Below are positions 1-13,115 of a stretch of DNA of 64,000 nucleotides, piece after piece. The position numbers and the translations under genes were made by a program. The notes beneath the pieces were generated by a model. It saw nothing but the letters and a program-made list of their open reading frames with translations. It searched no databases and was not told the DNA's origin. The stretch lies in assembly GCA_028583405.1 (NCBI GenBank), contig CM053259.1, positions 14,002,594 to 14,066,593 of the forward strand. The letters are read 5' to 3'. Source of the stretch: Pogonophryne albipinna. Its lineage: Eukaryota > Chordata > Actinopteri > Perciformes > Artedidraconidae. Each line of letters opens with the position of its first letter. Within the stretch, counting starts at the first letter, position 1.

Positions 1-30
1 CCGGGACGGAAAGAGAGAGTGAAGTTGAAC

Positions 31-777
31 CTACTGAAAAATAGAGTCCACCTGGGCCTGCCGAGAGTTGAGGCGTTTAGCCTTTCTGATATACTCCAGG
101 TTCTTATGGTCTGTCCAAACTAAGAACGGCTGTTCTGCCCCCTCCAACCAGTGTCTCCATTCCTCCAGAGCAGCTTTTACAGCTAACAGTTCCTTATTTC
201 CCACATCGTAGTTCTTCTCTGCCGCCGTCAGCTTCCGCGACAGGAAGGCACATGGGTGTATCCTGTTGTCTTTCAAGGATTTTTGGGACAAAATGCCTCC
301 AATTCCCTCATTGGAAGCATCGACCTCGACCACAAACTGGCGCTGGGGATCCGGAATGGTGAGAATCGGCGCTGTGGTGAACCTCTCCCTGAGGAGCTGG
401 AAAGCGCAGTCAGCCTGGGGAGTCCACTTGAAGGGAACTTTGGAAGAAGTCAGAACATGCAGAGGAGCAGCTACAGAACTGAAGTTTCTTATAAACTTTC
501 TGTAGAAGTTTGCAAACCCTAAGAACTGCTGAACCTTCTTCCTGGAGTCTGGTGTTGGCCACTTGGAAACTGCACTGACTTTAGCAGGTTCCATCTGCAT
601 CTGGTTTGGTGAGATTATATATCCTAGAAAGGCCACCTTTTCTACGTGAAACTCACACTTCTCTGCCTTGACATATAATTGATTCTCGAGTAGTTTCTGC
701 AGAACCTGACGGACATGGTGAACATGGGACTTAGAGTCTGGTGAGAAAATCAAAATGTCATCAAGGTACACAAACAT
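31..777 (-). pseudogene. pol: pol fragment: RT catalytic box, thumb and RNase H
   Basis: This 248-codon frame opens with FVYLDD, the metal-binding catalytic box of Ty3/gypsy RT (residues 2-7). It continues through the thumb ([12 protein letters not shown]) into RNase H. The RNase H acidic residues are present: D in [14 protein letters not shown] in GNKELLAV and D in WTDHKN. This piece would degrade the RNA strand and finish cDNA synthesis. The frame stops at 31-33, but coding similarity continues to the window edge in another frame after a one-base shift near 55. Its upstream end is also a frame break near 770, so this is a slice of a decayed pol and not a gene with its own start. Confidence 0.88.
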
Positions 778-1813
778 TCAAAAATTCCCGCAAAACCTCA
801 TTCACAAAACCCTGAAACACAGCCGGTGCATTACACAGTCCAAAAGGCATAACAAGGTACTCATAGTGACCGCTCTGAGTATTAAATCCTGTCTTCCACT
901 CATCCCCTTCCCTTATTCTAACCAAGTGATAAGCATTTCTTAAGTCCAGCTTGGTAAAAATCTTGGCAGTCTGAAGTAGCTCGAAAGCAGAGGACATGAG
1001 TGGCAGAGGATAGCGGTTTTTTACCGTAATGTCATTAAGAGGGCTGTAGTCTATGCAAGGTCTCAGAGAACCGTCCTTTTTTCCCACGAAGAAAAACCCC
1101 GCTCCAGCTGGGGAAGATGAAGGACGGATAATCCCTGATTTGAGAGAAGCGGAAATGTAGTCGTCCATTGCCGCTCTCTCTGGCCTTGAGATAGAATACA
1201 GTTTTCCCTTGGGAATGGGAGCCCCCGGTAAGAGATTAATGGGGCAATCAAAAGGTCGGTGAGGAGGTAACGACATGGCTTTTGATTTGTTAAATGCTTC
1301 CTTAAGATCATGATAACATGACGGTACCTTCTGTAGGTCAGGATAGTCTGGGTGATCAATGACGATCCTACTAGGGTCTGTTGGTGCTTTAACAGAGCGT
1401 GAATGTTTACACCTGTTAATGCAATCCTCTCCCCACTCCTTAACCCTTCCTGAGCGCCAGTCAATGTGTGGGTTGTGGATTTTTAGCCACGGAAAACCCA
1501 AAATAACCGGATGCTGAGCAGATTCAAAAATGTGAAACTGCATAACTTCAGTGTGGTCATTATTTACAGTGATCTGGATAGGTTCTGTGCAGTGGGTGAC
1601 TGTAAACAACAAACGTCCGTCTAAAGCACTGGCGGTAATGGGAGAAGATAGAGGGACAGTTTTTATACCAAGCTGTTTGACTATGCCCCAATCCATAAGA
1701 CTTTCGTCCGCTCCTGAGTCTATTAGCACTCCTTGGGAAATGACCTGATCATTAATAAAAATGTTTACCTTGGTAACTGGACGAGAAGGAAAGTCTGTGG
1801 AAAACTTGCTCAC
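761..1813 (-). pseudogene. pol: pol fragment: aspartic protease and RT fingers/palm
   Basis: The first ~100 codons carry a retropepsin-like domain with the active site DSGA (in LIDSGADES). RT follows, with LRPCIDYSPLND, the first catalytic aspartate in FTKLDLRNAYH, and VMPFGLCNAPAVFQ. The frame ends just before the YLDD box because of an indel near 770; the box continues in the next frame. There is no ATG at the upstream end. The frame overlaps the gag stop by 4 nt and lies in the -1 frame relative to gag, which could mean programmed frameshifting or could be a by-product of a deletion at the junction. Expected product: the polyprotein that processes Gag and copies element RNA. Confidence 0.88.
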
Positions 1814-2724
1814 CAGCGCCCTCCTCTTGGCTGGTAAGCTTGCTGAAAAACCTCCTCTGGTGGAACGGCTCGTGGGAAAAAGCCCTGGAAACTGGGATGT
1901 CCGTCACGGCTGTGTCGACGTTCTCTCTCTCTTTCCCGAAGTCGGTTGTCGATCCGGATGGAAACGGCGATGAGAGATTCCAGGTCCCGGGGTACCTCCA
2001 GGGGAGCCAGCTGGTCCTTGATTGAATCTGCTAATCCAGTCCGAAAAGCGTCGCGAAGAGCCGGAATATTCCACCCGCTGTCCGCTGCTGCCGTGCGAAA
2101 CTCGATAGCATAATCCACCACCTGGCGCTTATGCTGCCGCATCTGAAGTAGTCTTCGGCTGGCTTCTGTTGCAGGTGATGAGTGGTCAAAAATACGACTC
2201 ATAGTGTCTGTGAAGTCGGGTAATGAGTAACATAGTTCCGTGTCTCTGGACCATTCTGCAGTAGCCCAGGCTGCAGCTCTTCCCGTTAGATGGGACACGA
2301 TGAACGCCACTTTACCATGGTCTGATGAGAAAGCGCCTGGGTTGTGTTGGAAATGCAGGTCGCACTGCACCAGGAAGGCTCTGCAATTTATGGAATCTCC
2401 GGAAAACCTCTCCGGGAGAGCCAGCCGTAGTGAGGAGGAAACAGCCTGGCTCGGATTGACAGCGTCAACAGGATCCGCGACATGCAGGCGGTCAGCTGTG
2501 ACTGACGTCATCGGCGGAGCAGTCTGAAGGTGAGTGATGAACTGCTGCATCTGATCCGTCAGCTGTTGTATCTGTGCAGAGAAGGAAACTTGGAGCTCGG
2601 CCTGGTTTCCTACCAGTGCCTGCACTCCTTGGCTGATTAATCCCAGCTGTTCCTCGTGACGAAAAATCCTCACGCCTTGGGCTGACAGGGCGGCGTGAAG
2701 AGCTTTTGGGTCGGCTGAGTCCAT
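1810..2724 (-). CDS. gag: Gag (capsid) of sushi-type element, zinc knuckle missing
   Basis: An uninterrupted 304-codon frame starts at the ATG at 2724, only 16 nt inside the LTR. Residues ~1-70 form a hydrophilic, coiled-coil-like leader. The capsid region follows (LALPERFSGD, AFLVQCDLHF, KVAFIVSHLTGRAAAWA, QMRQHKRQVVDYAIEFR), matching the Gag capsid fold seen in PEG10 and RTL1 relatives. The C-terminus is rich in R and E and then stops. The CCHC knuckle expected here, which binds element RNA, is not visible; the frame goes almost straight into protease-proximal sequence, suggesting a deletion near 1850. The ORF is intact, but packaging function is doubtful. Confidence 0.85.
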   Translation of the reverse strand: MDSADPKALHAALSAQGVRIFRHEEQLGLISQGVQALVGNQAELQVSFSAQIQQLTDQMQQFITHLQTAPPMTSVTADRLHVADPVDAVNPSQAVSSSLRLALPERFSGDSINCRAFLVQCDLHFQHNPGAFSSDHGKVAFIVSHLTGRAAAWATAEWSRDTELCYSLPDFTDTMSRIFDHSSPATEASRRLLQMRQHKRQVVDYAIEFRTAAADSGWNIPALRDAFRTGLADSIKDQLAPLEVPRDLESLIAVSIRIDNRLRERERERRHSRDGHPSFQGFFPRAVPPEEVFQQAYQPRGGRW

Positions 2725-2728
2725 TGTG

Positions 2729-2739
2729 GTCAGTTCGTT
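2729..2739 (-). promoter_or_regulatory. Primer-binding site, self-priming type
   Basis: The 11 nt at 2729-2739, just inside the LTR and upstream of gag, are a perfect reverse complement of LTR nucleotides 3013-3023 (minus strand: AACGAACTGAC against GTCAGTTCGTT). The LTR partner sits at the predicted 5' end of the RNA, about 25-30 nt downstream of a TATA-like box. In the Tf1/sushi group the 5' end of the transcript folds back onto the PBS and primes cDNA instead of a tRNA; this arrangement matches that known mechanism. Confidence 0.7.
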
Positions 2740-2818
2740 CTGTTATGAACTTGGTTACACAAGGATAAGGACTCAAATGCACGACCCGGGAGCCAAAGGT
2801 AAAGTATAATTAATATAC

Positions 2819-2824
2819 TTTATT
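2819..2824 (-). terminator. LTR polyadenylation signal
   Basis: AATAAA on the minus strand lies ~200 nt downstream of the predicted start site and ~80 nt before the LTR 3' end, the position expected for the R/U5 boundary signal. Confidence 0.55.
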
Positions 2825-3047
2825 TGTACAAAAAAAGGTAACAAAAGAAAATCACTCTTACGAGATGACAAAAAGGGCTTGAACAAGGTACAACAGAAAA
2901 TCGCTCACAACGTGAGGAACTAAACTTATAATAAGTTTCAGGAGCAAAGATAGGCTTGAATCAAAAAGTGCAAACGCTGAAGAGCAGAACTCTGGCATGA
3001 GGACAGGACAAAAACGAACTGACACTGAATGCTGGGAGACTGGGGAC

Positions 3048-3053
3048 TTTAAA
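3048..3053 (-). promoter_or_regulatory. TATA-like box of the LTR promoter
   Basis: TTTAAA on the minus strand lies ~25 nt upstream of the segment complementary to the primer-binding site, which must be near the RNA 5' end if self-priming is used. A solo LTR at 54465-54902 shows the same spacing between a TATTTAG box and a similar GGTTCATTG motif. Confidence 0.45.
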
Positions 3054-3176
3054 CACTCAACAACCATACACAGGTGAACACAATCAGGGGCGGGGCTGAT
3101 ACTGATGAGGGAAGTGAGTCAAGGGACCTGAAATGAGGCGTGAAACAAACAAAACAGGAAGTGAGCAATAATAACA

Positions 3177-4114
3177 CATAAATATGAAACATGATTATTA
3201 ACACTTTTGACGGTGCACAACATGGACTTACACAACATCAATTACATCAATAACAATCACATTAAGAACAACATAATAAGATTGAAACATTCAATCACAA
3301 TGATTGATACAGCCAATCATAATAGAAAAATCATCTCTCATCAGTGTTTGGATCATCTTTTGTCAAAAGCATAATAATGAACACACATAAAACACAGGTG
3401 CACAATAGCAAAAATATTTGTTTTGGGCCAAAACTGAAATTAATCCAGTACTTGAAACATCATTGTAGGTCTTTCTGTGCATGGATAATACATTAAAGAG
3501 TAGTGTTGTTAAGCCTGATTGCTGGACGATTAAGGATATTAACATTATCTGTGATAATAGTAGAAATATCTTATTATTCAATACTTTATAATCTGAAAAT
3601 ATTAATTAATTGATTTTGTTTAGTGCGAAAGTGTAATCTGATCCGGCAAAAATATATTAATCACCACTATTCAACACATGTCTGGTCATTGGAAATATAA
3701 AAAGAGTCATTAATTGTACATCTGTAAACATCCAAGGTATAAAATCAATTCAAAGTTCATCTTTGTACCAGAGCTGGAAGAACATGTCCTTCAGTCTTTC
3801 TGACTCGTTCTCCTCCTCTCTTTATGACAAAGAGTGTCTGGTGTGTAAAGGCATCCTGATACTGTAGATTAGCACTGAGGTGCTGATTGGCTCAAACTCT
3901 TCTTCATCAGAGCGCCATATTTCAACCCCCCAATTGCTCTGCTTTTGTGTGGCTCATTCAGTGAGCACTGTATGATCCCCCAGTGAAACGGAGGCTCATC
4001 TGCCTGCATTCCTTCTGCTATCTGCTTGAGAGCAGTGCAACTGCATATTCCAAGTGGCGCATCCAGGTGTCCCCCCGTGATGGGAGAGGTTAGGAAGACA
4101 TCTGCTCCTCCAAG
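3177..4114. other. AT-rich sequence without a recognised gene
   Basis: This is flanking DNA between the gypsy LTR and the Tc1 remnant. Up to ~3800 it is AT-rich with no codon structure. At 3869-4120 the minus strand has an 83-codon open frame, part of which runs into transposase sequence. I recognise no domain in it and see no convincing splice sites. Confidence 0.5.
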
Positions 4115-4694
4115 AAACATACCATAACCCCACCACCACCATGGGCCACTCGATTCACAACATTGACATCAGAAAACCGCTCACCCACACGACGACACAC
4201 ACGCTGTCTGCCATCTGCCCTGAACAGTGAAAACCGGGATTCATCCTTGAAGAGAACACCTCTCCAACGTGCCAGACGCCATCGAATGTGAGCATTTGCC
4301 CACTCAAGTCGGTTACGACGACGAACCGGAGTCAGGTCGAGACCCCGATGAGGACGACGAGCATGCAGATGAGCTTCCCTGAGACGGTTTCTGACAGTTT
4401 GTGCAGAAATTCTTTGGTTATGCAAACCGATTGTTGCAGCAGCTGTCCGAGTGGCTGGTCTCAGACGATCTTGGAGGTGAACATGCTGGATGTGGAGGTC
4501 CTGGGCTGGTGTGGTTACACGTGGTCTGCGGTTGTGAGGCCGGTTGGATGTACTGTAAATTCTCTGAAACGCCTTTGGAGACGGCTTATGGTAGAGAAAT
4601 GAACATTCAATTCACGGGCAACAGCTCTGGTGGACATTCCTGCTGTCAGCATGCCAATTGCACGCTCCCTCAAAACTTGCGACATCTGTGGCAT
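4115..4694 (-). pseudogene. Tc1-like transposase, N-terminal remnant
   Basis: The ATG at 4694 begins MPQMSQVLRERAIGML, a first helix-turn-helix typical of the DNA-binding region. A frame break near 4560 follows. The second HTH (RISAQTVRNRLREA) and the first catalytic aspartate (FKDESRFSLF) are in the 4090-4425 frame. The homology ends after VAHGGGGVMV; the second D and the final acidic residue of the DDE triad are gone. The product would be an inactive DNA-binding fragment at best. Confidence 0.88.
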
Positions 4695-4991
4695 TGTCCT
4701 GTGTGATAAAACTGAACATTTTAGAGTGGCCTTTTATTGTGGCCAAAAGGCACACCTGTGCAATAATCATGCTGTCTAATCAGCATCTTGATATGCCACA
4801 CCTGTGAGGTGGGATGGATTATCTCGGCAAAGGAGAAGTGCTCACTATCACAGATTTTTTCAGATTTGTGAACAATATTTGAGAGAAATGGTTATTTTGT
4901 GTATATAGAAAATGTTTTAGATCTTTGAGTTCTTCTCATGAAAAATGGGAGCAAAAACAAAAGTGTTGCATTTATATTTTTGTTCAGTGTA
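4115..4991 (-). mobile_element. Tc1/mariner transposon, one end and N-terminal half only
   Basis: The right end at ~4990 has the familiar fish Tc1-like terminus (minus strand CACTGAACAAAAATATAAA) next to TA, the target dinucleotide of this superfamily. A non-coding leader of ~300 bp follows, then transposase sequence reading leftward. Similarity stops abruptly near 4115 in the middle of the catalytic domain, and no matching left inverted repeat is present. The copy is therefore truncated and immobile. Confidence 0.88.
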
Positions 4992-8065
<3,074 letters not shown>

Positions 8066-9865
8066 AAATTACTCAACTGTTGAAAAACAACTTTTTCAAT
8101 GATTTTACCTAGAAATGGGAGGTTTGATATGGGCCTGTAATTGTTCATTACTGAAGCATCTAGATTATTCTTTTTTAAGAGCAGTTTAATGACTGCAGTT
8201 TTCAGGGCCTGTGGAAAAATACCTGAGTGAAGAGACTTGTTTACTATATGAAGTAGATTTGAGGCCATGCAAGGAAAAACATCTTTGAAAAATCCTGTTG
8301 GAATAATATCAAGGCAGCAGGAGGAGGATTTCAGAAGTTGTATAATGTCCTCTAGGTTTGTATCATTAATCTGATGGAATTGTGTCATGGTGTTTGAATT
8401 GATGTTAAGTGGACACAGAGACAACATATTTGCTGTACCTGATGCAGAGGCACTGACTGCTTGTCTGATTTTCTGAATTTTGTCAGTGAAGAAGGAGGCA
8501 AAATCATTGCACGCCCTGGTGGATAGAAATTCAGAGGCTACTGACACTGGGGGGTTAGTTAGTCTGTCGACGGTAGCAAACAAGGCACGTGCGTTGTTTT
8601 TGTTTTTGGTAATGATGTCAGAGAAGAACGATTGTCGTGCGTTTTTCAATTCCAAATTATAAAGGCCAAGTCTCTCTTTATAGATTTCAAAGTGCTCCTG
8701 GAGATTTTTTTTTCGCCACCTGCGTTCCGCTTTTCGACATTCTCCTTTTTCTGTTTTCACGGTCATGGCCTTTCTCCATGGAGATATTTTCTTCCCAGTC
8801 ACTTCCTTTACCTTAGTTGGAGCAATGGCATCTATAACATTTTTAATTTTTGAATTAAAATGATCTACTAGCTCATTTACTGAGATGTTAGCAGGGGCAA
8901 GTGTGGAAGAAAAATTCTGAGTAAACATTTCCCTAGTATTTTCAGTTAAATATCGCTTTGTGGTTACCTCTTTCTGAACATTTTTGTGAACAGAAATAGA
9001 GCTCTCAAATAAAACACAGGAATGGTCAGAGAGTGCAACATCAGTCACCACAACCTTAGAGATATTCAGACCCTTTGAGATAATTAAGTCCAGAGTGTGC
9101 CCCTTATTGTGCGTGGGCTCCGTCACATGCTGAGTCAGTCCATAGCTATCAAGAACACAAACCAGTTCTTTTGCCCCTCTGTCCTGGGGGTTGTCAACAT
9201 GGATGTTAAAATCACCAACAAAGACGGTCAGAGTCAATACACACTATAGACAGCAGTTCAGTAAAGTCATCAAAAAAGCTTGCACAGTATTTGGGTGGTC
9301 TATAGATATTTAGGAACAGAGCTCGAGAGGAGAATTTCAGCTGAAGAGCCACATATTCAAAAGAATCAAAGTTCCCATAAGATGTCTTCCTGCATTGAAG
9401 GGAATCATTGAACAGAATAGCAACTCCACCCCCTTTCTTATGCATTCTTTCCTGACTCATAAAACTAAAGTTGGGAGGTGTTGATTCGATAAGAACAGCT
9501 GCACTGTTATTTTGTTCAATCCAAGTTTCTGTTAAAAACATAAAATCGAGATTGTGCTCAGTGATAAAATCATTGATTAAAAATGTTTTTCCTGCCAAAG
9601 ACCTGACATTTAATAAAGCTAGTTTAAGTTTGTTAAACACACGATCAGTCATGTTTTTTGTAACAAGTTGTGGCTGACATGGAATCACTGCTAAATTAGA
9701 CAAACTCACACAAACGTTTGAGCGCTTCCTGTATCTAAGACGATTCACGGCTCTTAATCTATTACCTATCAACACAGATATCGGCAAAGCTATAGGCAGG
9801 CAGGGCCCCGGCATGTCCTGGAAAGAGTTGAGAGTGCCATACGCCCTTGAGCCTGGACCCAGCAC
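8066..9865 (-). pseudogene. LINE ORF2: APE endonuclease and start of RT
   Basis: Two frames are joined by an indel near 9225. The first (9865-9212) carries the N-terminal half of an apurinic-type endonuclease: LALLNVRSL, the catalytic glutamate in LTETWI, GGGVAILF and IYRPPK. The second (from 9237) carries GDFNIHVDN, HTLDLIISKG and the catalytic DH in LSDHSCVLF. A linker follows, then the RT entry motif NNYRPISNLPFLGKIIEK. Similarity ends near 8066, before the RT catalytic boxes. The enzyme would nick target DNA and copy LINE RNA; this copy has no polymerase core. Endonuclease active-site residues look intact apart from the frame break. Confidence 0.88.
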
Positions 9866-10093
9866 ATATCAGTAAGAGTTTGTTGCATTTTGTACACACA
9901 CATCCTTATCAGGCTTCGGAGACTGCAGATGCTTTCTTGATGAAGACGGGGGAGATGGTGCGCGTCTCTGCTTCAGTGATTTTGGTGGGCGTCGTTGAGG
10001 AGCGGGGGTAAAGGACATGCTGCCAGCCCTGCGTATCGCCTTAGTTTGGTTATTGAACTCCAGGAAGGAATCGGTGCCAACCCTCTATCTCCT

Positions 10094-11225
10094 TTATGTG
10101 TTCAACGATCTCCAGGAGGGTGGGCGAGGGTGAAAGGGTGAACGGAGTATCCTCAAAGGCGTTGACAGGGGGGGGGTGACGGGCAGTGGAGACTCCTCCA
10201 TGTGTCTCATTCGTCTCCCATAATCAGAACATTCCTCAGGCGGGTGCAGAGATAATTCTTCAGGGTTTTCTGCGCGATGTGTTGTGTCTTTCTCCTGTTT
10301 TGATTCCTCTTGCCGCTTGTCCTTGGCAGAGGGAACAGATTGATGACGCAGGCAGTTGAATATGTTAGAGATAAACAATTTCACTCCTGACTTGTTCAGG
10401 CAAACTCCATTTGCTTTGAAAAGATGTCTGCGATCCCAGAAAAAGTTAAAATTGTCAATAAAATGGACAGAATGGTCACTACAGACAGTTGAAAGCCAGG
10501 TGTTCAGTGCAAACAATCTGCTGAATCTCTCCACTCCTCTTCTGACTGGCGGTAGAGGGCCACTGATGAACACCTCTGCATTTAGAGAGCTGACAGTTTC
10601 CAACAAACATTTAAAGTCTTCTTTCAGCACTTCTGACTGTTTGTTTCACAACATCATTTGTTCCAATGTGTAGTACCACATTCTTCACAGTCGGATGTTC
10701 AGCCCCAATATGCAGGATCTTCTCAGCCAAGTCAGAGACCACATCCTTGGGAAAACAGAGTACTTTGGTGTTGTTCTTACTACACAGACCTTTTACATCT
10801 CTTACAGCAGAGTCACCCACAATCAGAGTTTCAGGCCCAGTCGTTAGCTTTCCCTCTAGCCTTTTACTTTTGGAGTAGCTATTGGTCCTTACCCTGCTGT
10901 GTGAAGAGGACAGGTTATCCAGGTCATCAGAAAGAGATCTCCGGTTCTCGGTCAGCGGAGCGTATCTGTTCTGGATTGGCACACTTGGTGGTTTAGGAGG
11001 ATTGTTTGTAATTCTCCCTTTAGCAGCTGTCCACTGCTGTTTCCTAGTATGAATAGGGGTTGAAGAGGCGCTCTTCCTGGGTGATAACAATGCAGGCCAG
11101 CCGGTCGCATCACAGATTTCAGAGAGCTGGGCTCTGCCTGTTATCCGTCCTCCCAAATCCCATGGAAATGATTTACTCTTAGGCTTTGCACCCAGAGAGT
11201 TCCAGGGAGGACTACCACTTGTAGA
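10094..11225 (-). pseudogene. LINE ORF1, C-terminal part with SGNH esterase-like domain
   Basis: This is the second part of ORF1, in two frames broken near 10620. A basic, Ser/Pro-rich linker leads to an SGNH/GDSL hydrolase-like domain. Block I is LIVGDSAVRDV (nucleophile Ser) and block III is LHIGTNDVV (Gly and Asn of the oxyanion hole). Such esterase domains are known in ORF1 of CR1/L2-clade LINEs. The last block, usually DxxH, reads KANGVCLN here, so both the Asp and the His seem replaced. The N-terminal part of the same ORF lies at 12606-12825 beyond the hAT insertion. Confidence 0.8.
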
Positions 11226-11233
11226 TTTATTAC
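11226..11233. repeat. Left target-site duplication of hAT element
   Basis: TTTATTAC, identical to 12598-12605 on the other side of the element. Confidence 0.9.
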
Positions 11234-12597
11234 CAGCGACGTGCGGTCAGGGGAGGCAGGTGAGGCAGAGCCTCACTTGTCATTCTCCAATGTAACGGAA
11301 AAAAAGAATAATAATACAAATAATAATAATAATAAAATGTGTCCACTGATCTGTGTTGTAAATGTGATTTCTGTTTGATTCCAATCGCTTTTTATAGTAA
11401 AAATCGGCTAATTTGCCGAGCACCGCTACAACTACGGGGAGCGATGAGATTGAGAAGTGAGGCAGGGACGAGCTCTGCCTCACAGAAGCCCACAGTAACT
11501 TGCTGGAGCACGGGCACTAATTTAGCGCGGGCACTTATTTTGTGAGCGCGCTCAAGCCAGTTACTGTGTGGTGAGGTGAGGCACAGATGAGCTCTGCCTC
11601 ACCTCAGAATGCGTCACCCCACAGAAACTGGCTGGAAAGCGGGCCCTAAGCGAATGCCTGCACCATCTCACTGTATGTCACCAATGTAATGTTTGTAGAT
11701 CCCTTTATTACATTTATCCTCCCCATCCATAGTCTCTAAATAACTTATTTCACGTATATATGATATTTAAGCTCGCTGGTCTCATCATACAACGGCAATG
11801 AAAAAAGCACCAGGGGAGGCAGCCACAACCTCTGCCGCACTGAAGGGGGCGCAAGTGAGCCCACAGGTTCTTGTTGCTACTGTTATTCTACGCAGAGACG
11901 AAAACAACAAACTAGACTTTTGAAACTACAGGAAGATAAGGAGGACTTTTACAAAAAAGTAATAAAGATTGTTGTCCAGAAGGATAGCATGGACTTCATC
12001 TTCAAGTCAAGGTAAGACCACATTTGAAATGAAAATTGGATCTTACTAAGAGAGAACAATCCAATATTTAGATTTTGGGTAGGCTATCCTTTTGTTGAAC
12101 AGTCTGTTTAAAATGAATCGAAGCATCAGACTAAAAAAGCTTTTGAAAATAACAGAATATTTCGATTAAAGGTGGGGTAGGTAAGTTTGAGAAACCGGCA
12201 CGATATACACTTTTTGTTATATTCCATGGAATGCTCTTAACATCCCGATAGCAATGAATATCTGAAGTGCTTTGACAAAAAATCCATAAAAACATTTCAT
12301 CTGTGGAAGCCGTAGTACTGTAAAAAGCACGACCACTCATTTTAGCCGGCTCGGCTAAAATAACCTGCCTGTCAGCCTTCCATCTGTGCACAAACTTATC
12401 TCGTGCCCTCATTGGTCATGTGCTCGTTCGTGTGTGTTGGAGGAGGGGCTGTGTATTTTCAAATTCTAGCTCACTCGAGCTGGTTTCTCCAAAATTACCT
12501 ACCCCGCCACCTTTAAGGTCAAAATATATAATATTTGTAAATCTGACTCTGAAAGAGTCAGTGCCTCACCAGCCATGAACCTCACCGCACGTCACTG
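11234..12597. mobile_element. Non-autonomous hAT transposon inside LINE ORF1
   Basis: The 1364-bp element starts CAGCGACGTGCGGTCAGGGG and ends in the inverted ...CTCACCGCACGTCACTG. The two ends match as an imperfect ~15-bp inverted repeat. It is flanked on both sides by the same 8-mer, TTTATTAC, the target duplication length of hAT elements. I see no hAT transposase domain, so it is non-autonomous. LINE ORF1 sequence resumes directly after the second 8-mer, so the order of events is clear: LINE first, then hAT. Confidence 0.9.
12166..12516. mobile_element. TTAA-flanked miniature inverted-repeat element (nested)
   Basis: The 351-bp segment starts TTAAAGGTGGGGTAGGTAA and ends TTACCTACCCCGCCACCTTTAA, so its inverted repeats are near-perfect with TTAA at both ends, as for piggyBac- or Kolobok-type target sites. 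Near the middle (12339-12361) is a perfect hairpin with 10-bp arms ATTTTAGCCG and a 3-nt loop. It has no coding capacity and sits wholly within the hAT element. Confidence 0.82.
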
Positions 12598-12605
12598 TTT
12601 ATTAC
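12598..12605. repeat. Right target-site duplication of hAT element
   Basis: TTTATTAC, identical to 11226-11233; LINE ORF1 sequence continues immediately after it. Confidence 0.9.
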
Positions 12606-12825
12606 CCAGTACACAGCCCTCCTGTTCCTTGGAATCCTTGTAGCTGCTAACTAGCTGTGAGTTAGCATACCCTTCTCCATTATTTTGCAACACTGGTAAA
12701 GTGGTGTCATTCCCACGACATAGTCCATTCACTTCCACGTTAACTTCCAACCGTTGTATTTTCATTTCCAACACAACGATCTTCTCTATAAGTTTGTGGA
12801 AGTCATCTGTAGAGAACGGAGGCAT
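12606..12825 (-). pseudogene. LINE ORF1, N-terminal coiled-coil part
   Basis: The ATG at 12825 begins MPPFSTDDFHKLIEKI, followed by VVLEMKIQRLEVNVEV, a heptad-like hydrophobic pattern typical of the multimerising N-terminus of L2 ORF1. The frame runs into the hAT target duplication; across it, the reading frame continues as ORF1 at 11225. Without the hAT insertion this start would lead into the SGNH part. ORF1 proteins bind LINE RNA. Confidence 0.72.
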
Positions 12826-13115
12826 TTTGCTACCAACTAGCTTAAGCTAAATAGCATGCAGTAGCCTACCAGGCTTTAGCTGTTGCTAGGCCACGCTACT
12901 GTAAGACTGAGGTCGTCGTAAAAATGTTGAAATATGGCTGAAACCCTCCGTCAATTTACGAAGATGAACTTTCCCAGTGATAAGTTAATGTCCAGGAGCC
13001 GCTGCTCGAAGTTTTCAGAGAATAAGAATAGGAAAATCAGCATAAAAAGTAAGCAGAGGCAGGAGCAAGCAGAAAAGCGTCTGCACTGTAAGAAAGATAA
13101 GATCAGTGTTCAGAG
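12826..13115 (-). other. Probable LINE 5'UTR and head-to-head junction
   Basis: The sequence upstream of the ORF1 ATG has no codon structure in any frame linked to the LINE. It should be the 5'UTR of the inverted segment. It meets plus-strand LINE coding sequence somewhere between ~13100 and 13121; the exact breakpoint cannot be set without a family consensus. Confidence 0.5.

Larger units (their letters stand above)
1..3176 (-). mobile_element. Ty3/gypsy (Tf1/sushi-type) LTR retrotransposon, 5' part
   Basis: Reading on the minus strand, the order is LTR (3176-2741), a 16-nt leader, gag, protease, reverse transcriptase and RNase H. Integrase and the 3' LTR would lie beyond the left edge. The gag and pol sequences resemble the vertebrate sushi group, the lineage that also gave rise to the domesticated genes PEG10 and RTL1. 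The copy is decayed: there is a frame break near 770 within RT, another near 55 after the RNase H core, and no CCHC zinc knuckle between gag and protease. Group assignment rests on recognition of protein motifs; the damage is read directly from the frames. Confidence 0.9.
2741..3176 (-). repeat. 5' LTR of the sushi-type element
   Basis: The 436-bp segment next to gag is bounded on the plus strand by TGTTAT (2741) and ATAACA (3171-3176), a perfect 6-bp inverted terminal repeat of the usual TG...CA type. On the minus strand it holds a TTTAAA box (3048-3053), a predicted transcript start near 3024 and an AATAAA signal (2819-2824), in the right order for U3-R-U5. The partner LTR lies outside the window, so the element's target duplication cannot be tested; cataa (3177-3181) would be the right-hand copy. 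Confidence 0.8.

Noticed and set aside
3869..4120. 83-codon minus-strand frame with domain-like look (TSPITGGHLDAPLG...)
   Set aside because: It runs into Tc1 transposase sequence at its start, has no convincing splice sites and no family I recognise.
10356..10996. Plus-strand frames of 105-112 codons
   Set aside because: Antisense shadows of LINE ORF1.
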